Part shown: positions 25,317 through 34,203 of the stretch, in pieces
Layout of the letters: each line of letters starts with the position of its first letter
How positions within the stretch are numbered: position 1 is the first letter of the stretch
DNA from: Chitinophaga sp. SYP-B3965
Lineage (GTDB): Bacteria; Bacteroidota; Bacteroidia; Chitinophagales; Chitinophagaceae
DNA: 64,000 nucleotides
Assembly: GCF_009647655.1 (NCBI RefSeq)
Contig: NZ_WJFD01000001.1
Location: 1,922,001-1,986,000 of the forward strand
Reading direction: 5' to 3'
Notes under the pieces: model-generated
What the model was told of the DNA's origin: nothing
What the model saw: only the letters and a program-made list of their open reading frames with translations
Databases searched by the model: none
Translations under genes and position numbers: made by a program

Positions 25317-25619
25317 CTAGTGTTTCTTCACCTTGATGGAATTCTCAAGATCCAGCAAGCGGACCTTGAGAACACCTTCGATATCAGTGAGGGTATCTAT
25401 GGTAAAATTGTGGGTACCACTCAGCCACCTGGAGATCACAGACACCTGCTTGTTCAGTGCACTGGCAAGCTGGGTTTGCGTCCATCCTTTTTCTTTCAGT
25501 GCAGCGTAGATCCTGGCAGACATTTGCATGCGCGCATCTGTGCGGGCTTGTTCTTCTGGTGTGATGTTCTTCAACAGGCTCTCCAGCAAGGGGCTGGTAT
25601 AATCATTTTTCTTTGCCAT
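25317..25619 (-). CDS. XRE-family HTH antitoxin-like protein
   Basis: 100 residues with a Cro/C1-type helix-turn-helix at about 40-90: RIYAALKEKGWTQTQLASAL, then VSVISRWLSGTHNFTIDTLTDIE. The N-terminal 35 residues are a short charged arm (YTSPLLESLLKNITPEEQA) typical of HigA-like antitoxins. It is the second gene of a two-gene unit 11 nt after its partner, the toxin-first order seen in higBA and similar systems. It probably neutralises the upstream protein and represses the operon through the palindrome at 26150-26165. Confidence 0.82.
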   Translation of the reverse strand: MAKKNDYTSPLLESLLKNITPEEQARTDARMQMSARIYAALKEKGWTQTQLASALNKQVSVISRWLSGTHNFTIDTLTDIEGVLKVRLLDLENSIKVKKH

Positions 25620-25630
25620 AATGTTTGTTT

Positions 25631-26122
25631 TTAGTGAATAAGGGTCATATTCCCTTCCAGTCTTAAATCATCGTCTGAAAAATATAAAGAGCCGTGCTCT
25701 AACTTTACCTTTACGATACGGGAGAAATGCATCATTTCATGTACTGCAGAACTTAGCTGCTGATCTTCCTGCCATTTTCTGATATCCTTTGACTTGTAAC
25801 CGCCGCTTCCAATGATCAGTATCTTTTCACTGATCAGGATGCAATATAACCGCAGGTTCTTTTCAGGAACATCAAATAAAGCGCATACATCATCATTCCA
25901 TTCCAGGCCTTCATCCGATTTTAAATAAATATCCTGTGCTCCTGTTTTTCTGCCTATAGACCGCAGCCTTCTGACAATGTTCATGGTTTCTTCCGGGTTG
26001 TGCTGTATATTTTCCCGGACAAATTTTTCAAAAAGCACTTCATCTTTATCACTGTAATAAATACTGTAAATAGAAGCCGCCTCTCCTGAAAGGTTACTCA
26101 AACGAACTAATTTGTTTTTCAA
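25631..26122 (-). CDS. Probable RelE/HigB (Gp49)-like toxin
   Basis: 163 residues, larger than classical HigB (about 100-110). The segment EKNLRLYCILISEKILIIGS followed by GGYKSK resembles the core of Gp49/HigB toxins, in which R-L-Y/F...I-L-L-G-F-x-K strands form the RNase fold. A helical N-terminus (DEVLFEKFVREN...TMNIVRRLRSIG) and a C-terminal strand pair flank it. No signal peptide. Paired with the XRE gene and behind a perfect palindrome. The toxin label rests on context and this partial resemblance; catalytic residues are not certain. Confidence 0.6.
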   Translation of the reverse strand: MKNKLVRLSNLSGEAASIYSIYYSDKDEVLFEKFVRENIQHNPEETMNIVRRLRSIGRKTGAQDIYLKSDEGLEWNDDVCALFDVPEKNLRLYCILISEKILIIGSGGYKSKDIRKWQEDQQLSSAVHEMMHFSRIVKVKLEHGSLYFSDDDLRLEGNMTLIH

Positions 26123-26135
26123 TCCATTCTATTTT

Positions 26136-26165
26136 CAAAGTTATGCAATTTCACTTATAAGTGAA
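26136..26165 (-). promoter_or_regulatory. Promoter and palindromic operator of the toxin-antitoxin pair
   Basis: TTCACTTATAAGTGAA (26150-26165) is a perfect 16-bp palindrome. The -7 box TAACTTTG (minus strand, 26143-26136) lies 6 bp downstream of it and the toxin start codon is 14 nt beyond that. A palindrome between the -33 and -7 positions is what autorepression by an HTH antitoxin needs. Confidence 0.6.
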
Positions 26166-26475
26166 CATCCTCTTCAAACTTTTTCCGAAAAAAGCCCAAA
26201 AAGACCATTCCAAGTGAATGTTTCTCAACTGATAAACTTTAAAGCAAAACGGAAAAATGAGGTGCCGGGAATACAAACAAAATTATTTGCACCTGAAAGC
26301 ATGAAATATGCTGATGATTAAAAATACGGAATTTTCATATAACACAACGTCCATTTTGGCACACCAGGTGTCCGGAAATGAACACTTTTCTTTTTATATG
26401 ATCTCTAAGTGCCCGCCGCTGCAACATTTCAAGTATGGCAGCCTTCTTGTGGAGAAATTCTAAACTGATAAGACC
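26166..26475. other. Intergenic region without a supported gene
   Basis: 310 nt between the toxin-antitoxin promoter and the 95-residue plus-strand gene. AT-rich on the left side, with a half-site AAGTGAA at 26211-26217 that resembles one arm of the operator palindrome. No convincing ORF, tRNA or terminator. Confidence 0.5.
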
Positions 26476-26763
26476 ATGAGTCACATAATGATCCCCATCC
26501 CTCCACTGCCGGGCAGGCAGGACATTGAAGTGCAGGTGATTATCAACAACCAGCACCAGCAGTTGCGTTATCGTGTTGAACTGTTCTACTGGAAAGACTG
26601 CCTCAATCCACAGGCCCACCGGGCGGATTGTATCAGCGAAATGTTGTCGCGCCACGATCCGGAATGGACGGTATATTTCATTGGCTCCCCTACGGATGAA
26701 TTTGTACCTATTACGTTTGTCAGCAAGGATAGTCGAAAGTTTTTATGGAATGCCACTGCTTAG
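26476..26763 (+). CDS. Small conserved-looking protein of unknown function
   Basis: 95 residues. QDIEVQVIINNQHQQLRYRV reads like a beta-meander, followed by FYWKDCLNPQAHRADCISEM and a C-terminal EWTVYFIGSPTDEFVPITF. No signal peptide, no family recognised. An isolated gene closed by a good terminator directly behind the stop, which supports it as real. Confidence 0.65.
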   Translation: MSHIMIPIPPLPGRQDIEVQVIINNQHQQLRYRVELFYWKDCLNPQAHRADCISEMLSRHDPEWTVYFIGSPTDEFVPITFVSKDSRKFLWNATA

Positions 26764-26770
26764 CTACTTT

Positions 26771-26800
26771 AAAAGCCTCCGGAAACGGGGGCTTTTCTTT
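26771..26800 (+). terminator. Terminator of the 95-residue gene
   Basis: AAAAGCCTCCG (26771-26781) pairs with CGGGGGCTTTT (26786-26796) around a GAAA tetraloop, with one T-G pair, followed by CTTTTG. Confidence 0.75.
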
Positions 26801-26921
26801 TGAAATGATCTTTTGCAAGAATCCCTCAAATTCCACGGTTCAATTACCTAATCCTACAACTCAACGGAAAATGTGCTGCGATTAGCGCGCCAGCCGGCAA
26901 TTTTACATAAATACTTATTAC

Positions 26922-27533
26922 GTGAAAGGTTTAATGTTATTATGTATGCTGAGTTTAGCTTCCAATACAACAAGCGAAGAGGAATTTAAACTCGTAAGAA
27001 CAGATAAAGGGATCGCTCTGTATGAACGATGGATACCTAATGCAGCAGACGAAAAGGTGCGTGAAATAAAAGCCACCTTCATCGTGCGGGCAGATGTGGC
27101 CGGTATCTCCAGGTTGATGACCAGTCCGGCCATGGGTACAGACTGGAATGTGAATGCCAAAGAATACAATGTATTACCCGCGGGTGCAGAAAACACCTGG
27201 ATCACTTATATCAAATACAGTATTCCATGGCCGTTTGAAGACCAGGATTGCTGCCTCTTATATCACCTGCGCAGAGAAGAACAAAACACGGAGATCAGTT
27301 TTGAAAGTACCTCCCACAGCAGGTTCCCTGTATATAAGAACATCACCCGTATATCAGGTGCTAAAGGAAAATGGCTCTTGCAGGAACTGGGGAACGGGAA
27401 CATGCGCGTCACTTACATGATCTCTACCGATCGCAGTAAAAAGGTTCCCCGCTGGATCTCTGATCCTATCGTGCAGGGCAACCTCATAGAAACTATGACC
27501 AGATTTAAAACATTAGCGGAGAAAAACAAATGA
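26922..27533 (+). CDS. START-domain lipid-binding protein, first gene of a five-gene operon
   Basis: 203 residues. The GTG start at 26922 is chosen because it gives a Lys before the hydrophobic signal-like stretch (KGLMLLCMLSLAS); an ATG at 26934 would lose it. The rest is START-like: LVRTDKGIALYERWIP, VREIKATFIVRADVAGISRL, TYIKYSIPWPFEDQDCCLLY, MRVTYMISTDRSKKVPRWIS and a closing helix TMTRFKTLAEK. START proteins hold a sterol or other lipid in a deep cavity; this one is probably periplasmic. It overlaps the SDR gene by 4 nt (ATGA). Confidence 0.85.
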   Translation: MKGLMLLCMLSLASNTTSEEEFKLVRTDKGIALYERWIPNAADEKVREIKATFIVRADVAGISRLMTSPAMGTDWNVNAKEYNVLPAGAENTWITYIKYSIPWPFEDQDCCLLYHLRREEQNTEISFESTSHSRFPVYKNITRISGAKGKWLLQELGNGNMRVTYMISTDRSKKVPRWISDPIVQGNLIETMTRFKTLAEKNK

Positions 27534-28318
27534 GCAACGGAAAATACACCCTGATCACGGGAGCCAGTTCAGGCCTTGGAAAAGAGTTTGCCGTACAATG
27601 CGCCAAAATGGGCAGGAATATCATCCTGATAGCCCTGCCCGGCGGTTGCACTCCTTCCCTTGCCGAAAACCTCGCACAGACCTACGACGTAGTTGTACAC
27701 ATCTTTGAGTTTGATCTTACGGACAGTGCGGAACTGAAAAAGCAGATCACGTACATCCTGGAACGTTTTGAAATAGACTTCCTGATCAATAACGCAGGTG
27801 TGGGCGGCACTTCCCTGATCACTGAAACATCTCTTGAAAGAATAGATCAGATCATTCAGTTGAATGTACGCAGCACCGTGCTCATCACACACATGCTGAT
27901 CCCTCACCTGTTACAGCAGGAACGGAGTTATATCATGAATATTTCCAGCATGGCAGCCTTTTCACCCATTGCCTACAAAACGGTTTACCCTGCCTCAAAA
28001 GCCTTTATATCCTCCTTCTCATTAGGACTGCGGGAAGAACTTTCCGGAACAGGCGTTTCCGTTAGCGTAGTATATCCCGGCCCTATTATGACCAATTCCA
28101 ATACAGCCCAAAGGATCATCTCACAAGGGCTTAAAGGGAAAATGGGATTGTTATCAACGGCAGAAATAGCGAGTATTGCCATCATTGGCACCATCACAAA
28201 ATATCCCACCATCATCCCCGGGTTTATGAATAAGCTAAATCATTTCCTGATGAGCATCCTGCCCATGGAACTAAAGCTGAAAATGATCTCGCGGGCTGTT
28301 AAAAAAGAACTGATATGA
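27530..28318 (+). CDS. Short-chain dehydrogenase/reductase (classical SDR)
   Basis: 262 residues. NAD(P) motif TGASSGLGKE (residues about 10-19), NNAGVG at about 87, catalytic Ser in NISSMAAFSP and YPASKAF with the catalytic Tyr and Lys. The profile fits the SDR branch that acts on fatty or steroid-like alcohols (similar to ketoacyl and 3-ketosphinganine reductases), but the substrate cannot be read from sequence. Start and stop overlap both neighbours by 4 nt, so translation is coupled. Confidence 0.93.
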   Translation: MSNGKYTLITGASSGLGKEFAVQCAKMGRNIILIALPGGCTPSLAENLAQTYDVVVHIFEFDLTDSAELKKQITYILERFEIDFLINNAGVGGTSLITETSLERIDQIIQLNVRSTVLITHMLIPHLLQQERSYIMNISSMAAFSPIAYKTVYPASKAFISSFSLGLREELSGTGVSVSVVYPGPIMTNSNTAQRIISQGLKGKMGLLSTAEIASIAIIGTITKYPTIIPGFMNKLNHFLMSILPMELKLKMISRAVKKELI

Positions 28319-29301
28319 ACAAAGTACTGGTTACAGGCGCCAACGGTTTCCTGGGGTCTAATCTTACAAGAGAGTTATACCGCCTGGGTTATGAAGTAAG
28401 GATCATGATCCGTTATAATGCAGACATCAAAGGTATTGCGGATATCCCCTGCGAGATCTTCTTTGGAGATATTGCCAGCCAGGCTGATGTGGATCAGGCG
28501 GTAACAGGTTGTAATATTATCATCCATGCGGCTTCTATTACAGATCAATGGGGCATTTCTTTTGAAGAATATGAGAAGGTGAATTTCACCGGTACAAAAA
28601 TTATGGTGGAAGCCAGTCTCCGCCATAAAGTGGAGAAGTTCATCTACGTAAGTACGGCCAATACCATGGGCCCGGGCAGCAAAGATAAACCGGGCAATGA
28701 ACTGAGCGGCTTTACTCTTTTCAATGCCAATTCCGCTTACATCAACACGAAGTACCTGGCACAGCAATATGTACTGGAACAGGTGGAATATAACCGGCTG
28801 CCGGCAGTGATCGTGAACCCTACTTTCATGATAGGGCCCAATGATATCAAGCCCAGTTCGGGAAAGCTGGTGTTATATGGCCTGGGCAAAAAGATCCTGT
28901 TTTATCCGCCGGGAGGTAAGAATTTTGTTTATATTCACGATGTTTGCCAGGGCATAGTGAATGCTATCGATAACGGGAAAGTGGGAAATTGTTACCTGCT
29001 GGCCGGCCATAACCTGAGCTACCAGGAATTTTTCTCCTCCCTGAACAGTGTATCCAGGGAAACGAAGATCATGATCAGGATCCCTGCATTCATTTTAAAA
29101 CTGGGTGGCATATTAGGCACCATCAAAGAAAGGTTAACCGGCAGGAGCAGCAAACTGAATTACACCTCCGCTTACCTCTTATGCCTGAACAACTACTATA
29201 CCGGCAAGAAATCTGAAAACGAACTAATGGTACGGTATACACCAGTAAAGGATGCCCTGAGAAAAGCATTAACCTGGTTTAAAGAAAACAACTACTATTG
29301 A
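28315..29301 (+). CDS. NAD-dependent epimerase/dehydratase family (extended SDR)
   Basis: 328 residues. Glycine motif TGANGFLGSN at the N-terminus, STANTMGPGS, and the YINTKYLAQQYV catalytic Tyr-x3-Lys. It resembles the dihydroflavonol reductase / 3-beta-hydroxysteroid dehydrogenase / HpnA group rather than nucleotide-sugar epimerases, because of PAVIVNPTFMIGPND and FVYIHDVCQGIVNAI. Together with START and SDR proteins this suggests modification of a lipid or terpenoid. Coupled to the SDR gene by ATGA and to the kinase gene by TGATG. Confidence 0.9.
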   Translation: MNKVLVTGANGFLGSNLTRELYRLGYEVRIMIRYNADIKGIADIPCEIFFGDIASQADVDQAVTGCNIIIHAASITDQWGISFEEYEKVNFTGTKIMVEASLRHKVEKFIYVSTANTMGPGSKDKPGNELSGFTLFNANSAYINTKYLAQQYVLEQVEYNRLPAVIVNPTFMIGPNDIKPSSGKLVLYGLGKKILFYPPGGKNFVYIHDVCQGIVNAIDNGKVGNCYLLAGHNLSYQEFFSSLNSVSRETKIMIRIPAFILKLGGILGTIKERLTGRSSKLNYTSAYLLCLNNYYTGKKSENELMVRYTPVKDALRKALTWFKENNYY

Positions 29302-30383
29302 TGGAACAGGACGTGTTTAAAAAGAATGAAAGGATCTTCTACAGCAAAACCTTCCGGTACCTTGTAAGGATCGTGATCCTTTACCTGTTCAGTATCATTT
29401 TTAAATCCTTCGACCTCACCTTTATTACGGATGTTAATAATTCCTTCTTCAGATCACAACTGTTCAGTCTGCTGTATGTGGCACTGGGACTGATATCCTG
29501 GGAAGGCGCCATCTGGTTAAGCAGGTATGTAGAGAAAGGTGTGCTGAAAGGTTATATCTCCAACCGTTTGCTGGTGCTCTGTACTGCCCTGTTGTTATAC
29601 GGGCTCATCCCTGCCTTCCTCTTTGGCTTCCTCTATGCCGTGATGGACATCGTGGTATTTAACCGGTACGAAGCCTGGGAAAGCTTTTCGGCAGTGAGTT
29701 ATAATATGAACTTCGGCCTGTATATTTTTTATGTACTGATCCTCACTTTCAATGGTATCATCTATTACTATAAAGGTTTGAAAGAATACCAGGTGCAGGC
29801 AGAACGGTTAAAGCGGGAAAACATCCAGGCGCAATACGATGCATTGCGGAACCAGATAGATCCGCATTTCTTCTTTAATTCCCTGAGCGTGCTCACCAAT
29901 CTGGTATATAAAAGTGCAGACCTCTCTGCGGATTATATTACCCAGCTGGCCAAGATCTACCGGTATATCCTGGATAAGAAATTCGAGAACCTGGTATCCA
30001 TACAAACAGAACTGGATTTCCTGGATTCCTATCTGTTCCTGATCAGCATCCGCCATCAGAACAGTATCCGCTTCACGGCAGAGATTGATGAGCATATCAA
30101 AGCGAATGGCACCATCCCTCCTGCCACCCTACAAATGCTGATTGAGAATGCCATTAAACATAACCGCTTTTCTGCGAATGATCCCCTGCTGATCCATGTA
30201 AAAAGCGACAATGGCTACCTGCTCATTTCCAACCAGGTAAGAAAGAAAAATGTGCCGGAAATATCATCGGGCATTGGCCTGGAAAATATCCGTAAACGGT
30301 ACGAGCTGGCCAGTGGCAGGGTCATTGAAATTCATAAATCAGATGAAGTGTTCATCGTAAAGATCCCGGTAATAACGCCATGA
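29301..30383 (+). CDS. LytS-type sensor histidine kinase
   Basis: 360 residues from the ATG at 29301, which overlaps the upstream stop (TGATG); a TTG three bases earlier is less likely. Four membrane segments in the first 160 residues with no large extracytoplasmic domain, then a short linker helix and the His_kinase motif LRNQIDPHFFFNSLSVLTNL (phosphoacceptor His near 190), and the ATPase N box LQMLIENAIKHN with G box SSGIGLENIRKRY. Partner of the LytTR regulator that follows with an ATGA overlap. Confidence 0.95.
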   Translation: MEQDVFKKNERIFYSKTFRYLVRIVILYLFSIIFKSFDLTFITDVNNSFFRSQLFSLLYVALGLISWEGAIWLSRYVEKGVLKGYISNRLLVLCTALLLYGLIPAFLFGFLYAVMDIVVFNRYEAWESFSAVSYNMNFGLYIFYVLILTFNGIIYYYKGLKEYQVQAERLKRENIQAQYDALRNQIDPHFFFNSLSVLTNLVYKSADLSADYITQLAKIYRYILDKKFENLVSIQTELDFLDSYLFLISIRHQNSIRFTAEIDEHIKANGTIPPATLQMLIENAIKHNRFSANDPLLIHVKSDNGYLLISNQVRKKNVPEISSGIGLENIRKRYELASGRVIEIHKSDEVFIVKIPVITP

Positions 30384-31132
30384 TGAAAGTAGTCATATTT
30401 GAAGATGAGGTACATAACTCGGAAAGGCTCATCCGCCTGTTACAGAAATGCGATCAGCAGATAGAAGTAGTGGCGGTGATCCCTTCTTTATCTGAAGGGA
30501 TCAAATGGATGGACCAACGCAATGAGGTAGACCTGATGCTGATGGATATTCAGCTGTCGGACGGTAACTGTTTTGAGCTATTCAAACAGGCCAATGTAAA
30601 AACGCCTATCATCTTTACCACTGCCTACGACAACTTTGCGTTGCAGGCTTTTAAGGTGAACAGCATAGACTACCTGATGAAACCCATAGAATTGCAGGAA
30701 CTTAAAAACGCCCTCAACAAATACGAACAACTTAAACCCGCACAGCACAATATTGACATTGCAAAGATCGCGGATGAATTCCTGAAGCGGGACAGTGCCC
30801 GGTTCATTGGCCGGCTCAATAACCAGCTGATCTATGTTAAGGCAAAAGATATTGCCTACCTGCAGTTTGTAAAAGGCGTTACCTACGCTACCACTTTTAC
30901 CGGAGAAAAAATGCCACTGGACTATTCCCTGGACCAGATAGAAAAAATGCTGGACAGGAATACCTTCTTCCGCATCAACCGGCAATTCATTATCCATATT
31001 GATGCTATTAAGAAGATCATGTCTTATTACAATAGCAGGCTGATCCTGCAATTGCAGCCATCCGTAGATGCGGATGTAGTGATCAGCAGGGAGCGGGTGG
31101 TAGATTTCAAGAGCTGGCTGGAAGGAAGATAA
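30380..31132 (+). CDS. LytTR-family response regulator
   Basis: 250 residues. Receiver domain with acidic pair FEDE at the N-terminus, phosphoacceptor Asp in LMLMDIQLSD, Thr in IIFTTAYDNFALQAF and Lys in DYLMKPI. C-terminal LytTR DNA-binding domain (about 140-250) with IAYLQFVKGVTYATTF and FFRINRQFIIHIDAIKKIM. It is the last gene of the five-gene operon, so the metabolic genes and their putative regulator are made from one mRNA. Confidence 0.95.
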   Translation: MMKVVIFEDEVHNSERLIRLLQKCDQQIEVVAVIPSLSEGIKWMDQRNEVDLMLMDIQLSDGNCFELFKQANVKTPIIFTTAYDNFALQAFKVNSIDYLMKPIELQELKNALNKYEQLKPAQHNIDIAKIADEFLKRDSARFIGRLNNQLIYVKAKDIAYLQFVKGVTYATTFTGEKMPLDYSLDQIEKMLDRNTFFRINRQFIIHIDAIKKIMSYYNSRLILQLQPSVDADVVISRERVVDFKSWLEGR

Positions 31133-31135
31133 AAA

Positions 31136-31156
31136 GCCGGCCCACAGGGGACCGGC
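31136..31156. terminator. Terminator between the LytTR gene and the GH16 operon
   Basis: GCCGG (31136-31140) / CCGGC (31152-31156) with partial CC/GG extension. The A tract before it gives a T tract on the minus strand (CCGGCTTTTTATC), so it is best as terminator of the minus-strand GH16 operon ending at 31189. Confidence 0.5.
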
Positions 31157-31188
31157 AATTTACAACATATGTATATGGACCTAGCAAC

Positions 31189-32226
31189 TTAATTTTTATA
31201 CACCCGTACATAATCCACTTCAAATGTGGAAGAGGTGTAGGCAGGATCAATAGCACCTCCAAAAGCTCCACCCATGGCAAAGTTCAGGATCACAAAGAAA
31301 TTATTATTGAAGGGTGACGCTGCTGTATTGACATAAGTGAAGAACAACTGATCGTCTACATACACTTTAATGAACGCCGGCGTCCAGTCCACCGCATATT
31401 TATGGAACTCCGTAGCCGCATTGGTGATCATTGTAGTACCGCCATCTGCATTACCTCCGGAACGGCCGGGATAATGCATCGTGCCATAGATCTTATTCAG
31501 GTTATTGCCGTTATGCTCCATGATATCTATCTCACCACAGGCAGGCCATCCAATGGTGCTCACATTATCGCCCAGCATCCAGATAGCAGGCCAGGTGCCA
31601 CCACCAATAGGTAGTTTAGCCCTTGCTTCCACCCTGCCATATTTAAAAGAGAACTTTCCTTTGGTCAGCATTCTTGTAGAAGTATAAGCGCTGCCCTGGT
31701 GTGCTTCTTTCATAGCAGTGATCTTCAGCGTGCCGTTGCTGACTTCCACATTCTGTGTTCTGTTGGTATAATATTGCTTCTCCTGGTTTCCCCAGCCATT
31801 ATCGCCGGTGCCCAGATCATAACCCCATTTTGCCTGATCCGGCGCGCCATTCGTATTGAATTCATCTGCCCAAACAGGATTATTGGCCACACTGATCACT
31901 ACCTGAACGGATTTGGTAATAACAAGTGCGTCTTTGCTCTTGGCCGTTACCGTCACTGTATAGGTGTTATTTCCTGGTGTGGAATAAGTATAATTGATCT
32001 TACCCGTAGGCGCCGTCATATAATTCCCGTTTCCGAAATCATAATCATACGTAACGGCATTGTCCGCCGTTGCGCTGAAGGCTACCACTCCGCTGCCGTC
32101 AATGCTCACATTGGCCGTAACGACAAGATTGGATGGTGTTACCGGCACCGCAGTTTTGTTATCATTTTTTCCGCAACTGGTCATACTAATTAATAATGCC
32201 AGCATAATTCCTGTTATATTCTTCAT
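31189..32226 (-). CDS. GH16 endo-beta-glucanase lipoprotein with PKD domain (PUL 2)
   Basis: 345 residues. Lipobox SMTSC, a PKD-like immunoglobulin fold (about 35-115: YDYDFGNGNYMTAPTG, NYTYSTPGNNTYTVTVTA) and a C-terminal GH16 catalytic domain (about 120-345). The active-site motif is CGEIDIMEHNGNN, i.e. ExDxxE with nucleophile and acid/base glutamates, and TWPAIWMLGDN and FKYGRVEARAKLP are typical of laminarinases. It probably cuts beta-1,3- or mixed beta-glucans at the cell surface. Last gene of PUL 2, 3 nt after its neighbour. Confidence 0.93.
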   Translation of the reverse strand: MKNITGIMLALLISMTSCGKNDNKTAVPVTPSNLVVTANVSIDGSGVVAFSATADNAVTYDYDFGNGNYMTAPTGKINYTYSTPGNNTYTVTVTAKSKDALVITKSVQVVISVANNPVWADEFNTNGAPDQAKWGYDLGTGDNGWGNQEKQYYTNRTQNVEVSNGTLKITAMKEAHQGSAYTSTRMLTKGKFSFKYGRVEARAKLPIGGGTWPAIWMLGDNVSTIGWPACGEIDIMEHNGNNLNKIYGTMHYPGRSGGNADGGTTMITNAATEFHKYAVDWTPAFIKVYVDDQLFFTYVNTAASPFNNNFFVILNFAMGGAFGGAIDPAYTSSTFEVDYVRVYKN

Positions 32227-32229
32227 AGT

Positions 32230-33099
32230 CTAAGGTATTGCGATGATTTTTACATACCAGGCGCCGGGGGCCTGTAAACAACGTAAGGTCATTTTAGTGG
32301 CAGACCTTTCCAGTACCTGGTATCTGTGTACGCCAAAATACATGCCCATGTGTCCTTTATTGGCAAACGTGATGATCTCTGTGGTGGGGCTGCCGTCGTA
32401 TCCGAATGATTCTGTATAGTCAGCAGCTTTCGTGCCTGTTAAAGTAAAGTCTCCTTCACCGGTAAGGGTTGGATCGAAATCTTTGAAATACTGTTTCTGT
32501 CCAAACATATCATTGTTTGTTTTGTGGGAAAAGGTATTTCCGGTAACAGAGAAAGTATATTCATCATCATAAATACCCAATCCGGCTTTCTCATTGGGGC
32601 CGGCAGACCACCAGGCAGGAATGTTCACAGCCGCATCAGATACACCCAGGTGACCTCCTGCATCTTTATCCACTCTCCATTTCTTCGTACCGTTATTGGT
32701 AAGCATCGTCACTAAAGCAGGGTTGGGTACAAAAGCCCGGAAGATCTCTATTTCAGTGGAATTGCTGCTGGAGATCCCGGCTTTACCGGAAGCGATCACC
32801 GTAATGGTCAGCTTCTTTGTGCCGGTATGTGAGAACTTGTAAGTCCATTCATTGTTGGTGGTCAATAAGGCAGGCAGACCATCTCCGAAATCAACCTTGT
32901 AATTAATAGCATTCGTTGAAGTGGCTACCACTTTCACTGTACCCGATCCATCGCCTGTGGGATGTGTGGCATCCTTTCCTATAACGGTCACCGTTAGCTC
33001 AGGTTTGGAAGGAGTGACCAGTGGACCGAATTTCCTGTCTGCCTTCTTGCAGCTGCTAAAAACCAGCAGGACCATCAGGATCTTTATAAACGTGTTCAT
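32230..33099 (-). CDS. PKD-domain surface lipoprotein, probable glycan-binding protein (PUL 2)
   Basis: 289 residues, lipobox MVLLVFSSC. An Ig/PKD-like domain at about 30-125 (TNAINYKVDFGDG, WTYKFSHTGTKKLTITVIAS) is followed by a domain of about 160 residues with many aromatics (TNNGTKKWRVDKDAGGHLGV, then PAWWSAGPNEKAGLGIYDDE). That second part recurs in Bacteroidota PUL lipoproteins beside GH16 genes; I cannot name the family. Probably a surface glycan-binding protein. Confidence 0.8.
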   Translation of the reverse strand: MNTFIKILMVLLVFSSCKKADRKFGPLVTPSKPELTVTVIGKDATHPTGDGSGTVKVVATSTNAINYKVDFGDGLPALLTTNNEWTYKFSHTGTKKLTITVIASGKAGISSSNSTEIEIFRAFVPNPALVTMLTNNGTKKWRVDKDAGGHLGVSDAAVNIPAWWSAGPNEKAGLGIYDDEYTFSVTGNTFSHKTNNDMFGQKQYFKDFDPTLTGEGDFTLTGTKAADYTESFGYDGSPTTEIITFANKGHMGMYFGVHRYQVLERSATKMTLRCLQAPGAWYVKIIAIP

Positions 33100-33109
33100 A
33101 CTTGCGGGA

Positions 33110-34192
33110 TTAGTTAGTTAAAATAATGTCGTCGAACAGGATGGTATAATTTGCGCTGCCATCACCTTTCGTACCATTGTCTAAAAAGAACAGGATATTC
33201 TGCAGTTTCTTGCTGTTATCCAGGATAACACCGTTAAAATCAAAGGTGAGTTCTTCCCATGCATTGGCAACAGTTGTCGCTATCTCTTTAGCTTCCTTGA
33301 AAGTATTGTCCCCACTCCTTTCCAATTGTAACGTTACTTTCAGTCCTACCCTTGTGGAATATACCTTCACTTTGAATTTCTTATTCGTAGTGAAATCAAT
33401 GGGAGCGCTCATTATTATAAAATTGCCTGCCCAGGTTTCTCCTGCATTCTTTACGATCCGGCCAACAGTAGCACTGGTATTAATACCTGTACGGAAAGGA
33501 TTCGGAATTACCGCCGTGCCGCTTCCGCCAAAATCTCCCCATGCATAACTCACCGTGGCCAGTTCAAAGGTCATGGGCAATGTGAGCGGATCATAGATGG
33601 TGATCTGTTTCGTGGCAATGGTTGTAGCCGCACCACCACTGAGCGCCTGCACTTTCACCGTATAAACACCTGCGTTTGTATACGTATGTGTGGCATTAGC
33701 GCCTGCAGCCAGTGTTACAGGTACTTCATTGGCTACATCCCCGAAGGACACTTTAAACCCACCGGGTGCATAAGACGCAGCAGCAGAAACGGTGATATCA
33801 TGTGCATTGGTGGTAGTAGTGATCACTACATTTTCCGGCGCCCTGAACACCAGGCTCAATTGTTTGGTGGTTTCAGTGGCTTTACCGCCGATGTTCTTAG
33901 CCGCTACTTTAACCGTATAATTTCCTTCTGCATAAACATGCGTGATATTCTTACCAGGCATTACACTGGCAGGTGCTGTAGTGGCATCGCCAAAGTAAAC
34001 ATCATACGATACGGCGCCAGAGCCGCCGGGTGTGATAGTTACCTTGCCTGAGTTATCATTCGTGATGGCAAAGGTTATATCTCCGTCAGATGGCGGCGCC
34101 GCCGTTTCCACGAAGGAGATATCCCCGTCCTTTATTTTTGTACAGCTCACCGTAACGGCCAGCAGTAATATTAAATATTGAATTCCTTTCAT
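33110..34192 (-). CDS. PKD-domain surface lipoprotein with C-terminal carbohydrate-binding-like domain (PUL 2)
   Basis: 360 residues, lipobox LLLAVTVSC. Two tandem PKD-like domains (about 35-110 with VSYDVYFGDATTAP and NITHVYAEGNYTVKVAAKN; about 115-195 with HTYTNAGVYTVKVQA) and a C-terminal beta-sandwich (about 205-360: FTTNKKFKVKVYSTRVGLKV, then ANYTILFDDIILTN) typical of glycan-binding jelly rolls. It lies between SusD and the second PKD lipoprotein, the classical position of SusE/SusF-like surface binding proteins. Confidence 0.85.
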   Translation of the reverse strand: MKGIQYLILLLAVTVSCTKIKDGDISFVETAAPPSDGDITFAITNDNSGKVTITPGGSGAVSYDVYFGDATTAPASVMPGKNITHVYAEGNYTVKVAAKNIGGKATETTKQLSLVFRAPENVVITTTTNAHDITVSAAASYAPGGFKVSFGDVANEVPVTLAAGANATHTYTNAGVYTVKVQALSGGAATTIATKQITIYDPLTLPMTFELATVSYAWGDFGGSGTAVIPNPFRTGINTSATVGRIVKNAGETWAGNFIIMSAPIDFTTNKKFKVKVYSTRVGLKVTLQLERSGDNTFKEAKEIATTVANAWEELTFDFNGVILDNSKKLQNILFFLDNGTKGDGSANYTILFDDIILTN

Positions 34193-34203
34193 AATGATTG
34201 CTT

